From positions 310,001 through 374,000 of the forward strand of contig CANMRM010000001.1 in the NCBI GenBank assembly GCA_947500295.1: a DNA stretch of 64,000 nt, given 5' to 3'. The notes below the pieces were generated by a model, which worked only from the letters and a program-made list of their open reading frames with translations, had not been told where the DNA came from and ran no database searches. The position numbers and the translations under genes are program-made. Below, piece after piece: positions 16,808-25,516 of this stretch. Source of the stretch: an uncultured Kordiimonas sp. (lineage in GTDB: Bacteria; Pseudomonadota; Alphaproteobacteria; Sphingomonadales; Kordiimonadaceae). Numbering within the stretch: the stretch's first letter is position 1; each line of letters starts with the position of its first letter.

Positions 16808-17998
16808 ATGTTCGGATTATTTTCCCAGATCGGGACCGTCATAGTGATGAATATTCGCAGCCTGCCCCAACGGCTCTGGATGTCTCTGGCTGCCGTGCTG
16901 GCCGTGTCGGTTGTTGTGGCTGTGTTGCTCTCGTTCCTGTCCATGTCAAACGGGTTTGCCAGCACGCTTGACGGCACAGGGTCTGACAGTGTTGCGATTG
17001 TGACCCGCAGTGGCTCACAATCAGAACTCAACAGTGTCATCAGCCGGGACAGTGTCAACATTGTCTCGACAGCGCCCGGTATCGCGACAACAACTGACGG
17101 GCAGCCGTTTTATTCCGCGGAGCTGTATGTGGTTGTTGATGGCATCAAAAAATCAAGCGGCACAGAAGTTAATATCCCGATGCGGGGCATTTCGAGGACT
17201 GGCTTTGAGCTTCGGGACAAAGTCGAAATTGTCGAAGGCCGGGTGTTCGAACCAGGGACCAACGAGCTTATCGTCGGCCAGGGCGTGCTTGGTCAATTTG
17301 ATGGTTTTGATCTGGGGCAGGAAGTGACGTTTGGCAAAACGCGCTGGTCTGTTGTCGGCGTGTTTTCCACCGGAGGGTCGGCGTTTGAAAGTGAACTGTG
17401 GGCTGACGCGCGGATGGTGCAGGACCTGTTCAACCGCGGCAACAGTTTCCAGACCATGCGCATCCGTCTGGCAGAGCCCGGTAATGTGGACGGCATTCGA
17501 GAAATGATTGAAAACGATCCGCGCCTTATTCTGGACGTGGATACGGAATCGGATTATTTCGCGACCCAGGGCGAAGCCTTGCAGGGCATCGTCTTCTTTG
17601 GGTGGGGCATCAGCATCGTCATGGGGCTTGGTGCGCTCGCTGGTGCGCTTAATACGATGTATACATCCGTTGCGTCTCGCTCAGCCGAAATCGCAACGCT
17701 GCGTGCGATCGGATTCAGCAATCTGTCCGCTTTTTTTGGGACGCTTTCAGAGTCTATTTTGCTGTCGCTAGTGGGCGGCGTTGTGGGTGCACTGGTGTCC
17801 TATCTCTTTATGGATGGGCTGACGACAGCTACGATGGGCCCCGGGTTTACGCAGGTGGTTTTCACATTTGAATTGTCTCCGGCGTTGTTCCAGAACGGAA
17901 TTATGCTCGCTCTTCTGATTGGGCTGGTTGGCGGCTTTTTCCCCGCATGGCGGGCCGCAAGGCTGCCAGTGATTACGGCATTCCAGAAAGCAACCTAG
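16808..17998 (+). CDS. FtsX/MacB-type ABC permease (second of pair)
   Basis: A 396-residue permease. The start at 16808 is fixed by a perfect AGGAGG at 16796-16801; an earlier in-frame ATG at 16754 lies inside the previous gene. It shares the four-helix layout: N-terminal helix ~19-40 (WMSLAAVLAVSVVVAVLLSF), a periplasmic domain with LIVGQGVLGQF and WSVVGVFSTGGSAFE, then three helices. The coupling segment is ASRSAEIATLRAIGFSNLSA. It ends ITAFQKAT. With the ATPase it would make one complete MacAB-like exporter; whether it moves a drug, peptide or lipid is not visible. Confidence 0.9.
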   Translation: MFGLFSQIGTVIVMNIRSLPQRLWMSLAAVLAVSVVVAVLLSFLSMSNGFASTLDGTGSDSVAIVTRSGSQSELNSVISRDSVNIVSTAPGIATTTDGQPFYSAELYVVVDGIKKSSGTEVNIPMRGISRTGFELRDKVEIVEGRVFEPGTNELIVGQGVLGQFDGFDLGQEVTFGKTRWSVVGVFSTGGSAFESELWADARMVQDLFNRGNSFQTMRIRLAEPGNVDGIREMIENDPRLILDVDTESDYFATQGEALQGIVFFGWGISIVMGLGALAGALNTMYTSVASRSAEIATLRAIGFSNLSAFFGTLSESILLSLVGGVVGALVSYLFMDGLTTATMGPGFTQVVFTFELSPALFQNGIMLALLIGLVGGFFPAWRAARLPVITAFQKAT

Positions 17999-18002
17999 TA
18001 AA

Positions 18003-18019
18003 GGTCCGGCAACCGGACC
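18003..18019 (+). terminator. Hairpin after the MacAB-like operon
   Basis: GGTCCGG-CAA-CCGGACC is a perfect 7-bp GC-rich stem with a 3-base loop, starting four bases after the permease stop codon. No T-run follows, so it may be an imperfect terminator or a 3'-end stabiliser between this operon and the LysR gene. Confidence 0.4.
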
Positions 18020-18041
18020 GGGCACTACCCCATTGCCTTAA

Positions 18042-18081
18042 CCATAAAAGGATGAAAGAATTGCATTAGCACCTTTTATGG
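18042..18081. promoter_or_regulatory. Perfect 10-bp inverted repeat in the LysR leader
   Basis: CCATAAAAGG (18042-18051) and CCTTTTATGG (18072-18081) are exact inverted copies separated by 20 bases. They end 14 bases before the LysR start codon. It could be an autoregulatory operator or form a leader stem in the mRNA. It also covers an alternative upstream ATG at 18078. Confidence 0.55.
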
Positions 18082-18095
18082 AAAGAGGTGGGGGA

Positions 18096-19004
18096 ATGGA
18101 CATCCTGCGACTGCAATATTTCCTTGCAGTAATGGAACATCGCAATTTTGCCCGGGCGGCTGAGTTTTTGAACGTGTCGCAGCCTGCGGTAACGCACGCG
18201 GTTAACAAGCTTGAGAAAGAACTGATGGTTCGGCTGTTTGACCGCGGCCGTTTTGGTGCTGTGCCTACCGAATTTGCTGAAACGCTGGAGCATCGCGCCC
18301 GCCTCATCATGGCGGAGATGGAGTTGGCAAAAAGCGACCTGGCGTCCATGCGGGGTGCCAAGAAAGGGCGTCTGTCTGTCGGCATTGGTACTGGGTTCGC
18401 ATCACGTTTGGCGCCAAAGGTTATCAGCGAGTTCGTGCGTAGGTGGCCGGATATTTCCATCCACTGTGAAGGTGGTAACACGGCAGCTCTCAAACCCATG
18501 CTTTTAAACGGGGCCATTGACCTGATGTTGGTTGCGCCGCCTCTGTCCATGCAGCTCGATGAGGAAATCGCCACGGTCGAACTCTTTGATGATGTGGACA
18601 AACTGACGGTTCGGGCTGGACACCCTCTGCTTGAAAAATCCGACCTGCAGGTCACCGATCTGGTGGACTACACATGGCTTGTGTCCCGCAATGTTGGTCT
18701 TTGGCGGCGTTTCCGTCAGATTTTTCAGGATGCGGGTGTAGCCCCGCCGGAAACACTGGTTGACATGTCGTCAGCCACGCTCGGGCTTAATACCCTTATT
18801 CATTCAGATGCTATCGCGTTGCTCGGCACCGAAATGTCCCATGCTTACATTGAACGGGGTGAACTGGCTATTCTGCCGGTTGAGGAATTTGTCGCACATC
18901 GCAAATCCTATTTCTGCTACCGCAAACGCAGCCCGATGAAATTATCGGCCAAAAACTTCCTGTCGCTTGTTAAAAAATACAGCAAAGAACTCTACTCAAG
19001 CTGA
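18096..19004 (+). CDS. LysR family transcriptional regulator
   Basis: A 302-residue protein. I start at the ATG at 18096, which gives the usual LysR N terminus (MDILRLQYFLAVMEHRNFAR) and has a purine-rich AGAGGTGGGGGA just before it; an ATG at 18078 would add six residues. The winged helix-turn-helix covers residues ~3-60 (AAEFLNVSQPAVTHAVNKLE), followed by the periplasmic-binding-like effector domain (KGRLSVGIGTGFASRLAPKV). It lies upstream of, and on the same strand as, the VOC/TonB receptor gene run, which a palindrome at 19053 precedes. It is a good candidate for that run's regulator. The effector is unknown. Confidence 0.92.
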   Translation: MDILRLQYFLAVMEHRNFARAAEFLNVSQPAVTHAVNKLEKELMVRLFDRGRFGAVPTEFAETLEHRARLIMAEMELAKSDLASMRGAKKGRLSVGIGTGFASRLAPKVISEFVRRWPDISIHCEGGNTAALKPMLLNGAIDLMLVAPPLSMQLDEEIATVELFDDVDKLTVRAGHPLLEKSDLQVTDLVDYTWLVSRNVGLWRRFRQIFQDAGVAPPETLVDMSSATLGLNTLIHSDAIALLGTEMSHAYIERGELAILPVEEFVAHRKSYFCYRKRSPMKLSAKNFLSLVKKYSKELYSS

Positions 19005-19052
19005 TCATTTTGTTATCTGCAGTTGCATATTGGTTTAGTTCGGTGGCGCTAA

Positions 19053-19071
19053 ATGCATTTATTATATGCAT
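19053..19071. promoter_or_regulatory. AT-rich 19-bp palindrome upstream of the VOC gene
   Basis: ATGCATTTATTATATGCAT is a palindrome with 8 of 9 pairs matching around a central T, and fits the T-N11-A style of LysR-type boxes. It sits in a markedly AT-rich patch (about 19047-19113) inside the 297-base gap before the VOC gene. It is likely the control region of the downstream gene run; I cannot assign -35/-10 elements with confidence. Confidence 0.45.
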
Positions 19072-19301
19072 AATCCATTAAAATGTATTATTGAAATAAC
19101 ATTAATACTTATTAGTGCCGGGAAACTGCTTTTTGTATCCTGATACCAAGATGACGCTGGAACGCTTACCCCATTCATCCGGTCCTTGCCTGCTTAGGCG
19201 GCTCTCTGCGGGACCAAAAGCTTACAGGTTCATCTTACGGTCAATGCCTGCTGCGCCCCTTCGCGCGGCAGGCGTTCCAATGCACGGGGGATAAGTGCCC
19301 A

Positions 19302-20255
19302 ATGATTTGCGGCCCGATTATTTCGACGGATGACCTCAAGGCGCAGACTGCGCTGTATGAGGACTGCTTTGGCTTGACGCCTTGCAACGCCGTTGAGCTT
19401 TCCAGCGAGGCGACTTCCGAGTTGTGTGGCACCTCGGGCATACGCCTGACGTCGCGTTGGTTGTCGACAGCGGAGACCCCTTTTGGGGTCAGGTTGTGGT
19501 CGTTTGACCCACCTGTCGTAGAGACGGTTCGTGACCCGGCGCGCGGTACCGACCGGGATGCCCCCAAGGTTGTAGACTTTTACGCGCCGGACTTCTCTGG
19601 TGCAATTCACCACCTGTCTGACCAGGGCCGAGAGGTAAAAGGCGAGATGGCGGAATATACCATTGACGCCGGTACAATGCAGGAAGCACATCTGTGGGGC
19701 CCCGATCACGTGGTGAGCGCCGTGATTTCAGGCCCACCGACGTTTTTTAAGGATTTTGCCACGGTTCACAATCGCACTTTCAGTGAGCCACAGAGCATTT
19801 CAACGCCCGTTACGGACATTGACCAGGCCATCAGTTTCTATGCGGATGTTTTTGGCTACGACCCTGTATATGAATACAGGTTTGAACATCAGTCGTTCGA
19901 CGAAATGGTTGGCACTCCAGCGCCGATTCAACTTCGCGGCGTCAATGTTGGTACATCGACACGCGAACCCTATCTGGGATTGATCGACTATGGTGCTCAC
20001 CAGCCTGAAAGCCAGTCCCTGAAAGGGAAGGCGCGCCCGCCTGTGCGAGGGTTGGTTGGCGCAGAGTTAACAACCGACAATCTGGACAAGACAATTGATC
20101 GGGCGATCGCATTTGGTGATGCCGCTTTTCTCGGACAGCCTGTGTCGATCAGTTACGAACCATTTGGCAAGGCCACATCTGTTCTTATCGAAGCGCCTCA
20201 CGGCGTTTTACACCACGTTGTTGAATACAGCCGAGCGGCAAGGAGGGTGGCGTGA
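19302..20255 (+). CDS. Two-domain VOC (glyoxalase/dioxygenase-fold) protein
   Basis: A 317-residue protein built of two vicinal-oxygen-chelate modules. The first starts GPIISTDDLKAQTALYEDCF and ends near EAHLWGPDHVVSAVISGPP. The second starts ISTPVTDIDQAISFYADVFG and ends VLIEAPHGVLHHVVEY. The VxDxxxAxxFYxxxFG pattern is typical of these domains. Metal ligands of classical VOC enzymes (His/Glu on strands 1, 4, 5, 8) are not all obvious, so it may be a binding or isomerase-type member. It is followed by the TonB receptor gene after 71 bases. The Shine-Dalgarno sequence before 19302 is weak, so the start could lie slightly off. Confidence 0.82.
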   Translation: MICGPIISTDDLKAQTALYEDCFGLTPCNAVELSSEATSELCGTSGIRLTSRWLSTAETPFGVRLWSFDPPVVETVRDPARGTDRDAPKVVDFYAPDFSGAIHHLSDQGREVKGEMAEYTIDAGTMQEAHLWGPDHVVSAVISGPPTFFKDFATVHNRTFSEPQSISTPVTDIDQAISFYADVFGYDPVYEYRFEHQSFDEMVGTPAPIQLRGVNVGTSTREPYLGLIDYGAHQPESQSLKGKARPPVRGLVGAELTTDNLDKTIDRAIAFGDAAFLGQPVSISYEPFGKATSVLIEAPHGVLHHVVEYSRAARRVA

Positions 20256-20326
20256 CAGCGTCGCGATTGGAAACATTGCCGTCCACCACACACCTGTCCA
20301 AGGGTGACACATTAGGGAGAAACACA

Positions 20327-22630
20327 ATGAAACATTCGCTGATTATGACGACAGCCGTCAGCGCACTCATCGTCAACGGTGGGCTGCTGTCAACAGCGTC
20401 CGCCCAGGACGCTGATGAAGATTCTTTTGGACTGGAAGAAATCATCATCACGGCAGAACGTCGAGCTGCTTCCCTGCAGGATGTCCCTGTGGCGGTCAGT
20501 GCATTCACAGCGTCTGAGCTAGATGCCCGCCAGATCAATGAACCCATCGATATCGTCGACTATATCCCGAACCTTTTTGGTGCCAACAACACCGGGCTCG
20601 GCACGGCAAACTCCTATTATTTGCGCGGCATTGGTAATACAGAATCCATCGCCACCTTTGATCCGCCCGTGGGCACCTACGTGGACAATGTCTATATCGC
20701 CCGGCAAAACGGCAACAATGTTTCTTTCTTTGATGTGGAGCGTGTTGAAGTGCTGCGGGGCCCGCAAGGCACGCTGTTTGGCCGGAACACAACAGGCGGC
20801 GCCATCTCTGTACATATGAAGAAGCCCAGCGAGGAAGCGGGTGGTTTCCTTGAGCTTGGTTACGGTGATTTTGGCCGGTGGCAGGCAAGAGCCTCTGTTG
20901 ACACACCGATTTCCGACACGGTGCTCACCAAGCTGTCCGCTTTCTTCGTTGATGGGGACGGCTTTGTTGACAATATCACCACAGGACAGACCCTGAACGG
21001 TGAAAAAAGCTACGGCGTGCGCGGCGACCTGCGGGTCAAGTCCGACGATTTTACCTGGGATCTCGCGCTTGAGTATATTGATGATGAAAGTGCAAACATC
21101 GTCAGCGCCTTCCCCGGGCAGACGGTATTTGACGGCCCGCCGAGTGGCAACTCCACGGACCGTTTCTCCCAAACCGGCATCAGGGCCACGTCCACCACGG
21201 GCACGGTTGAGCAATTGTCGCAAGGCGAAGGCCTTGGCAACAATGTTGAAAGCTGGGGTATCACATCAACCTTCAACTGGGGCGTTGACTTCGGTTCGTT
21301 TGAGCTGATCAGTTCCTACCGGGAGCTGTCGCAGGACTTTATTCTCGATTTCTTTGACGGTACGGGGGCGCAGGGCGGCTTTACCATCGCCAACCAGGGG
21401 CAGCACAACCAGCATTCGCAGGAGTTGAAGTATGCCAGTGAGGATACCTTCGAAAACCTGAGTGTTGTTGCGGGCATCTATTATTTCAAGGAAGATAATT
21501 TCACAGACCTTACGGATGTGTTTGCCTTGCCGTTTGGCAATTTGGTGCTGGCTGACCGTCAGATCGAAAACGACCTCGAGACCTATGCCGGGTATGTTCA
21601 GGGTGACTATTCGCTCAACGAAAAGCTGATCTTCACTGCGGGCGTACGTTGGACGCGTGAAGAGAAGAACATCATTTTCACCGATACGGAAAATGACTTG
21701 TTGGCCGCTGGTCTGCCAAACCTGCTTGTTTTCCCGACAGCGCCCGAGGCGGAGCTGACCAATGCCAATCTGACGGCGGCTGGTATCCCGACGACACAGG
21801 TTCAAAAGGAATGGACACCGCGTTTTGCGCTGCAATATCGCGCCAACGATGATTTCATGATGTTTGCGTCTGCAACCCGCGGCTTCAAGTCAGGTGGTTG
21901 GAATGCCCGCGCAACAGCACCGGAAGAGGCGACGGCCTTCACGGCGGAGAAAGTCTGGTCTTATGAGGCGGGCTTCCGCTCCGAGTGGCTCGACAATCGG
22001 TTGCGGATCAACCTGACGGCCTTCTATATGGATGTGTCCGACTTCCAGGTGCCGTCGGCGTTTGTGCGCTCTAATGGCTCTATCGCCTTTATCACCAACA
22101 ACTTCGCTGACCTTGAAAACAAGGGGATCGAGCTTGAGGTGACTGCGGTGCCTGTGCCAGGCCTGAACATATATGGTTCTCTTGGACTGCAGGACGGTGA
22201 GCAGAAACCGGGTGCGCCCATTCAGGCGCAGGTCGATGAGTGTCTGGCAGGTGTGCCGAGCACGGCTGGCCTGGGTATTGTGGATGCCAACTGTAATATC
22301 GCCGACCCGACCCGCACGCCCGATGTCACCCTGAATATCGGGGCAAATTATCTGATCGCGATCAACGAAGATGTGTCTGTGCAGCCATCGGTTAACTACC
22401 GCTATGTGGGTAGCCAGAATATCTCCACGAACGGTGTCGGTTTTGCGCTGGCAGACGGTTACAGCAACATCAATGCTGCGATTGCCTTCAGCTTCCTCGA
22501 CGACCAGTTGTCGCTGATTGCGGAATGTAACAATTGTACCAATGAGGTGATCCAGACGGCGATCCTTGCCAATACGGTATATTACAACGAACCGCGCCGG
22601 TTTAACTTCCGGCTGAAGTATGACTTTTAG
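20327..22630 (+). CDS. TonB-dependent outer-membrane receptor
   Basis: A 767-residue protein. The start at 20327 is supported by GGGAGA six bases upstream and by a clean signal peptide (MKHSLIMTTAVSALIVNGGL, cleaved near ASA-Q). A TonB-box-like segment GLEEIIITAERR follows, then the plug domain (VPVAVSAFTASELDARQI, RGIGNTESI and the conserved VERVEVLRGPQGTLFGRNTT with GGAISVHMKKP), then the 22-strand barrel ending in FNFRLKYDF with the terminal aromatic Phe. It imports a large or scarce nutrient with TonB/ExbBD energy. The plug is of the kind common in catabolic loci of Sphingomonas-like bacteria rather than a clear siderophore receptor; the ligand is unknown. Confidence 0.95.
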   Translation: MKHSLIMTTAVSALIVNGGLLSTASAQDADEDSFGLEEIIITAERRAASLQDVPVAVSAFTASELDARQINEPIDIVDYIPNLFGANNTGLGTANSYYLRGIGNTESIATFDPPVGTYVDNVYIARQNGNNVSFFDVERVEVLRGPQGTLFGRNTTGGAISVHMKKPSEEAGGFLELGYGDFGRWQARASVDTPISDTVLTKLSAFFVDGDGFVDNITTGQTLNGEKSYGVRGDLRVKSDDFTWDLALEYIDDESANIVSAFPGQTVFDGPPSGNSTDRFSQTGIRATSTTGTVEQLSQGEGLGNNVESWGITSTFNWGVDFGSFELISSYRELSQDFILDFFDGTGAQGGFTIANQGQHNQHSQELKYASEDTFENLSVVAGIYYFKEDNFTDLTDVFALPFGNLVLADRQIENDLETYAGYVQGDYSLNEKLIFTAGVRWTREEKNIIFTDTENDLLAAGLPNLLVFPTAPEAELTNANLTAAGIPTTQVQKEWTPRFALQYRANDDFMMFASATRGFKSGGWNARATAPEEATAFTAEKVWSYEAGFRSEWLDNRLRINLTAFYMDVSDFQVPSAFVRSNGSIAFITNNFADLENKGIELEVTAVPVPGLNIYGSLGLQDGEQKPGAPIQAQVDECLAGVPSTAGLGIVDANCNIADPTRTPDVTLNIGANYLIAINEDVSVQPSVNYRYVGSQNISTNGVGFALADGYSNINAAIAFSFLDDQLSLIAECNNCTNEVIQTAILANTVYYNEPRRFNFRLKYDF

Positions 22631-22642
22631 GGGCGCACAGAC

Positions 22643-23860
22643 GTGCGAGTTCCCCGGTTAACATCAAGTGCGCTGGCCTTTGTGGTCGGTGCACTCCTTT
22701 TTTCCGGGTTCGTGTCTTCTCAGGAGTCTGTCTTTCAGAAGAGGCTGGACCGGTTTCTGGCGGGCGACTACGACCCCCTGACCACACCAGTGGAATTTTT
22801 TGAATCCACCGAGAAACTGGCTGGCGGCAATACACCTGACCCTGAGCGGGCCAGCGTATCGGAGCGCACGATCCCTGCCGGAGCACTCGCGGCCGCCAGA
22901 GCCTACGCAAAGGAAAAGCAAAGCCTTGCGCTGATTGTTGTCCGCGGCGACAAGGTCGAGTTTGAATACTATGGCCAGGGCGCGGGCAGAGACACGCGGT
23001 TCAATCCGCAGTCCATGTCAAAAACCGTGCTGGCGCTTGCGGTGGGAACCGCCATCAGGGACGGGTTTATTCAGTCGGTTGACGACCGCATTGACAAGTA
23101 CCTGCCGCGCCTGTCTGGTGACCCTCGCGGCGCCATTACCATCAAAAACCTTCTGCAGATGTCTGCCGGGCTTGCACAGATTAGCACCAGTTTTGAGGTG
23201 AATGCAGATAACCCGGCTATTCAGCAGCACTTTGCCAGCGATTTCATTGAGCCCATCTTCCACCTTGAGCTTGTTGATGAGCCAGGCACCCGCTGGGACT
23301 ATAACAACAATGAAAGCAATCTATTGGGCCACTTGCTGACCGTTGCCACAGGCAAGCGCTATGCGGCGTGGCTTTCGGAAAAACTATGGCAACCGCTCGG
23401 TCTCAGGGACGCGGACCTGTATCTGGACCGGCCTGGCGGATCCGTGATGATGTCTTGCTGTATTTTTTCCCGGCCTATGGATTTTTTGCGCATTGGCATG
23501 ATGATGCGTGACAAGGGCATGATTGGCGGTAAGCAGGTTGTGCCGGCATCCTGGATCGAGGCAATGACCACACCCGCTGAAAGCTGGCGCGGATATGGCT
23601 ATCAAACCTGGCTTGGGGACCGGAATGTTGCGCCTGAATACCCCGAAAATGCCTGGGCCAACACGTCCTGGGCAAGCGAGTCTTATGTCGCAAAAGACAC
23701 GATTATCATGAACGGGTTTGGGTTTCAGCGCACCTGGATCATCCCGTCGCGTGATCTGGTGATCATGCGGGCTGGGCGGGTTTGGCCCCAGGAGTGGGAC
23801 GAGTCTGTTATCCCCAACCTGTTGGTGCGCGCCATTGACAGCGTAGGGGGTGGTCCATGA
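22643..23860 (+). CDS. Exported serine hydrolase, beta-lactamase class C/NylB-like
   Basis: A 405-residue protein with a signal peptide (TSSALAFVVGALLFSGFVSS). It has the catalytic tetrad SMSK (Ser124-x-x-Lys127) and the second motif YNN at Tyr220. No typical KTG is seen; the corresponding strand may be around the GFQRTWIIP segment. This is the penicillin-recognising fold used by class C beta-lactamases, esterases EstB and 6-aminohexanoate-dimer hydrolase. The GTG start has AGGGG upstream. It begins 12 bases after the TonB receptor stop, so the two are almost surely cotranscribed. Its likely role is hydrolysis of the imported compound, or of a related ester or amide, in the periplasm. Resistance to beta-lactams is not implied. 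Confidence 0.85.
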   Translation: MRVPRLTSSALAFVVGALLFSGFVSSQESVFQKRLDRFLAGDYDPLTTPVEFFESTEKLAGGNTPDPERASVSERTIPAGALAAARAYAKEKQSLALIVVRGDKVEFEYYGQGAGRDTRFNPQSMSKTVLALAVGTAIRDGFIQSVDDRIDKYLPRLSGDPRGAITIKNLLQMSAGLAQISTSFEVNADNPAIQQHFASDFIEPIFHLELVDEPGTRWDYNNNESNLLGHLLTVATGKRYAAWLSEKLWQPLGLRDADLYLDRPGGSVMMSCCIFSRPMDFLRIGMMMRDKGMIGGKQVVPASWIEAMTTPAESWRGYGYQTWLGDRNVAPEYPENAWANTSWASESYVAKDTIIMNGFGFQRTWIIPSRDLVIMRAGRVWPQEWDESVIPNLLVRAIDSVGGGP

Positions 23861-23938
23861 AACTGGCAAATGCGTATGACCTATTGGGTTTCAAATCCGT
23901 TTGAGCCACCTATCCACCCCGAATAGAAAGGACCTGCT

Positions 23939-25132
23939 GTGCCTCAACCCTTGCTCCATGACCTCTATGTCCGCGGCACGCGCCGACAGACTGCCCAGCA
24001 GGATTTCGTGTCCAGTCTTCGTGCCTACGTTCTGAATGACATGGCGAACACGATGAAGTCGCGGTTTGAAAACAAAATTGAACCTGGCCTGCGCAAGTCT
24101 GGAAAAGACGCGCCTCAAAACGGAGTTGACGTTCACCGGGCGATGAAACCGGACAATTATTTCAAATTCTACAGCTCAATGCGTTACTGCGCACAGGAGA
24201 TGGTCTGGCGCACCATCGGCCGTGTCCTGAATGAAAACAGCACAGACTTTGATGCAAAGCTTTCGGCTGTCGCAGATGAGGAAGATACTGCTGCTGGCAG
24301 CCTGACACTCGACCATTCGCTGGAGTTGCCGAAGAACGTTTCCGCTATCGATGTGCACCTTGCACCGGGCGGGTATCACACGGCGGCAGGCGCTGACGGC
24401 TGCGGCGCGGGGGCGCTTTATGATCAGGGCCTGAATATTTTTTCTTTCGGGATGATGGGGGCTAACCTTGATGATATCGGCCACTCAATGGCCAACTACA
24501 TCCGGGTAAAGTTTCCCGATTTCAAACCCGCTGACATTCTCGACCTGGGCTGCACGATTGGACATAACACGTGCGCCTGGGCACAGGTTTACCCTGATGC
24601 CGACGTGACTGGCATTGATGTTGCGGCGCCTTGCCTGCGCTATGCTCACGCGCGGGCGGTTTCGCAAGGTACGCCGGTTCATTTCCGGCAGATGAACGCA
24701 ACAAGCCTGGATTTTGCAGACAATTCGTTCGATGTGGTGTTTTCGTCGATGTTTCTGCATGAGCTGCCGCTAAAAGATATTAAGGCCTGCCTTGCGGAAG
24801 CCTACCGCGTGCTCAAGCCGGGTGGTTTAATGCTGCATATGGAGTTGCCGCCCAATGATGAAATGGAGCCCTACGACAGCTTCTATCTTGACTGGGATGC
24901 CTACTATAATAACGAGCCCTTTTATAAAAAGTTTCGAGACCAGAACGTCTCTGATCTGTGTACCGAGGCGGGCTTTTCAACCGACAGGCTGCTGTCTTTC
25001 ATCACACCGCAATACACGTACATGAGCGACGCCGACTATGTGTCGGCAGTCAGTGAAGAGCAGGCATTTGACGAGACCACCGGCAGGCTCGCTGAGGGCG
25101 TGCAATGGTTTGGTTTTGGGGCCTGGAAGTAA
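23939..25132 (+). CDS. Class I SAM-dependent methyltransferase
   Basis: A 397-residue protein starting at a GTG with AAAGGA upstream. The C-terminal half holds the Rossmann motifs: motif I ILDLGCTIGHNT (Cys replaces the usual second Gly of the GxGxG), the acidic end of strand 2 VTGIDVAAP, motif III-like NSFDVVFSSMFLHELP, and YRVLKPGGLMLHMELPPND. The N-terminal ~180 residues are unusual and of unknown fold. No membrane or export signal is seen, so it acts in the cytoplasm on a small molecule. It is the fourth gene in the run that starts with the VOC gene. Confidence 0.85.
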   Translation: MPQPLLHDLYVRGTRRQTAQQDFVSSLRAYVLNDMANTMKSRFENKIEPGLRKSGKDAPQNGVDVHRAMKPDNYFKFYSSMRYCAQEMVWRTIGRVLNENSTDFDAKLSAVADEEDTAAGSLTLDHSLELPKNVSAIDVHLAPGGYHTAAGADGCGAGALYDQGLNIFSFGMMGANLDDIGHSMANYIRVKFPDFKPADILDLGCTIGHNTCAWAQVYPDADVTGIDVAAPCLRYAHARAVSQGTPVHFRQMNATSLDFADNSFDVVFSSMFLHELPLKDIKACLAEAYRVLKPGGLMLHMELPPNDEMEPYDSFYLDWDAYYNNEPFYKKFRDQNVSDLCTEAGFSTDRLLSFITPQYTYMSDADYVSAVSEEQAFDETTGRLAEGVQWFGFGAWK

Positions 25133-25165
25133 TGGTTGCCAGCCTATCGCTTATAAGGACAGACA

Positions 25166-25486
25166 ATGCCTGATCTTGGATTGGATACTAAAGGGCGGCG
25201 CCCGCATTTCTTCGATGATCCTGCAACGGACGCAATGATGGCTGCGATGTTGCAGCTGATGGCAGAGAATTTTGCGCTGAAAGAGCGCCTGTTCGCGCTG
25301 GAGCATGTTCTTGAAAACGCCGGTCACCTTAAGCCTGGAGACGTGGAAAGCGTTGATCTGCCGGAGGCATTGCGCGCACAGCTTTCTGCTGAGCAGCAGG
25401 CTTTTTTTGAAGATGCCTTTAGAGCGCTTAACGCGGACCACCAGTCCCCTGATGCGCGCCAGCAGGAAATTGACAAAGACGATTAA
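25166..25486 (+). CDS. Small acidic hypothetical protein
   Basis: A 106-residue protein with AAGGACA five bases before the ATG, in a tight run with the methyltransferase (33 bases before) and the membrane protein (30 bases after). It is predicted mostly helical: residues ~20-50 (ATDAMMAAMLQLMAENFALK) look like an amphipathic or coiled-coil helix, followed by an acidic tail rich in Asp, Glu and Gln. There is no recognised domain and no signal peptide. The good ribosome-binding site and operon position argue that it is real. Confidence 0.65.
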   Translation: MPDLGLDTKGRRPHFFDDPATDAMMAAMLQLMAENFALKERLFALEHVLENAGHLKPGDVESVDLPEALRAQLSAEQQAFFEDAFRALNADHQSPDARQQEIDKDD

Positions 25487-25516
25487 TTCCAGCGATTGAA
25501 CAAGGAGCAGCCAACC

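Noticed and set aside
22643-23860. True beta-lactamase resistance gene
   Set aside because: The SxxK and YxN motifs show the fold only. The KTG motif is not evident and the neighbours suggest nutrient metabolism.
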